Assembly: GCA_963805525.1 (NCBI GenBank) | Contig: CAWDUT010000007.1 | Location: 620,001-684,000, forward strand | Source: DASQFQ01 sp963805525 | GTDB taxonomy: Bacteria > Actinomycetota > Thermoleophilia > Solirubrobacterales > Solirubrobacteraceae | Direction: 5' to 3' | Length of the DNA: 64,000 nucleotides | Part shown: one piece after another, positions 63,511 through 64,000 of the stretch | Layout: each line of letters begins with the position of its first letter | How positions within the stretch are numbered: the stretch's first letter is position 1 | Notes under the pieces: model-generated | The model's database searches: none | What the model was told of the DNA's origin: nothing | Seen by the model: the letters and a program-made list of their open reading frames with translations, nothing else | Position numbers and translations under genes: made by a program

Positions 63511-64000
63511 GCGGCGACCTCCTGGCCGCGCAGCGCGCCGAGCGCGGCGTCGAGGATCGCGCGCTCCTCGGCCGTGAGCTCCATCCGCGGCGGCCGGCAG
63601 GGCCCGCCGACGCGGCCGACCGCGTCCTGCGCCGCCTTGAAGTACTGGACGAGCTTGGGCGTCATGTCGAGCCGCGCGAGCGGGAGGATGCGCGTGTTGA
63701 TCTCGCGCGCGGCCTCGAGCTCGCCGTCGACCACATGGCGCTGCAGCGCGACGCACTCCTCGGGCGCCACGTTCGAGACCCCGGAGATCCAGCCGGTGGC
63801 GCCGGCGGCGAACCCCTCGAGCGCCCAGTCGTCGCCGCCCACCAGAACCTCCAGGTCGGAGGCGGTCAGCGCCGCGATCCGCCGCGCGTCGCCCGAGCAC
63901 TCCTTGACCGCCACGACGGGGTCGACCTCGCGCGCGAGCCGCAGGATGAAGCCCGGCAGCAGGTCGGTCCCGCCGCTCGCGACGGGGTTGTTGTAGACCA
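63507..64000 (-). CDS. DapA-family lyase (partial), probable pyrroline-hydroxycarboxylate deaminase
   Basis: The C-terminal 164 residues of a DHDPS/NAL-family TIM-barrel enzyme are visible; the 5' part lies beyond the right edge. The YNNP loop, the Schiff-base lysine in VVAVKECSGD and FAAGATGWISGVSNVAPE are diagnostic. Linked to the epimerase (TTGA overlap) and the D-amino-acid oxidoreductase, it most likely deaminates 1-pyrroline-4-hydroxy-2-carboxylate in hydroxyproline catabolism rather than making dihydrodipicolinate. Confidence 0.87.
   Translation of the reverse strand, partial: VYNNPVASGGTDLLPGFILRLAREVDPVVAVKECSGDARRIAALTASDLEVLVGGDDWALEGFAAGATGWISGVSNVAPEECVALQRHVVDGELEAAREINTRILPLARLDMTPKLVQYFKAAQDAVGRVGGPCRPPRMELTAEERAILDAALGALRGQEVAA

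Noticed and set aside
63507..64000. Lysine-pathway dihydrodipicolinate synthase (dapA) as an extra DAP gene
   Set aside because: It is coupled to a hydroxyproline epimerase and a D-amino-acid oxidoreductase, far from the dap cluster, so a catabolic deaminase is more likely.

Overview
The window reads as chromosomal DNA of a very GC-rich actinobacterium. The best guess is class Thermoleophilia, in the Solirubrobacter/Conexibacter neighbourhood. The reasons are strong GC bias at third codon positions, heavy use of GTG (plus some TTG) starts, dense ATGA/GTGA overlaps, an actinobacterial gene stock (mycobacterial-type DapD, MurT/GatD, Rv2578c-like radical SAM, HxlR and DipZ proteins) and the rare DUF2298/TIGR03663 membrane-protein pair. 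This placement is inference. No phage, IS element, CRISPR array, rRNA or tRNA was seen.

Layout. 1-8.4 kb: a VOC protein cut by the left edge, an HxlR regulator with a probable operator, two SDRs, a radical SAM protein interrupted by an intein and preceded by a LexA-type box, an MscS channel with a CRP-type site, a decayed secreted-protein gene and a FIST sensor. 8.4-15.8 kb: miaA and a lysine/diaminopimelate cluster (dapF-dapD facing dapC-dapE), DUF429, hflX, dut. 15.8-21.5 kb: an osmoprotectant-type ABC transporter with two tandem binding proteins. 21.5-26.3 kb: a peptidoglycan-amidation operon (murT-methyltransferase-gatD) led by a HAD phosphatase, DUF2103 and a lipid kinase. 26.4-37.9 kb: a cyclophilin lipoprotein; a GNAT/ECF sigma/MGMT/MFS operon; an enolase-like protein; the DUF2298/TIGR03663/LPG-synthase-like membrane group; a P450.

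38-50.6 kb is a molybdenum island: coxSLM (form II-like hydroxylase), coxD, coxE, mocA, coxG, an FNT channel, then moeA, moaA, moaC and a moaD-moaE fusion, so enzyme, maturation factors and cofactor synthesis lie together. 50.6-60.5 kb: a broken beta-propeller gene, META protein, flavin oxidoreductase, DipZ, an RTX/DUF11 surface protein, an MDR dehydrogenase behind a structured intergenic region, a methanethiol-oxidase (SELENBP1) pair and a thioesterase. 60.5-64 kb: a DsbA-like protein and a hydroxyproline catabolic cluster cut by the right edge.

Recurring signals. About 20 genes have a TAnnnT-like -10 hexamer only 6-9 bp before the start codon, which predicts leaderless mRNAs; several divergent pairs share overlapping -10 hexamers on opposite strands. 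A 33-bp palindromic repeat occurs twice, once in frame inside a gene. The DapF homologue lacks both catalytic cysteines, although it sits in an otherwise complete DAP cluster.
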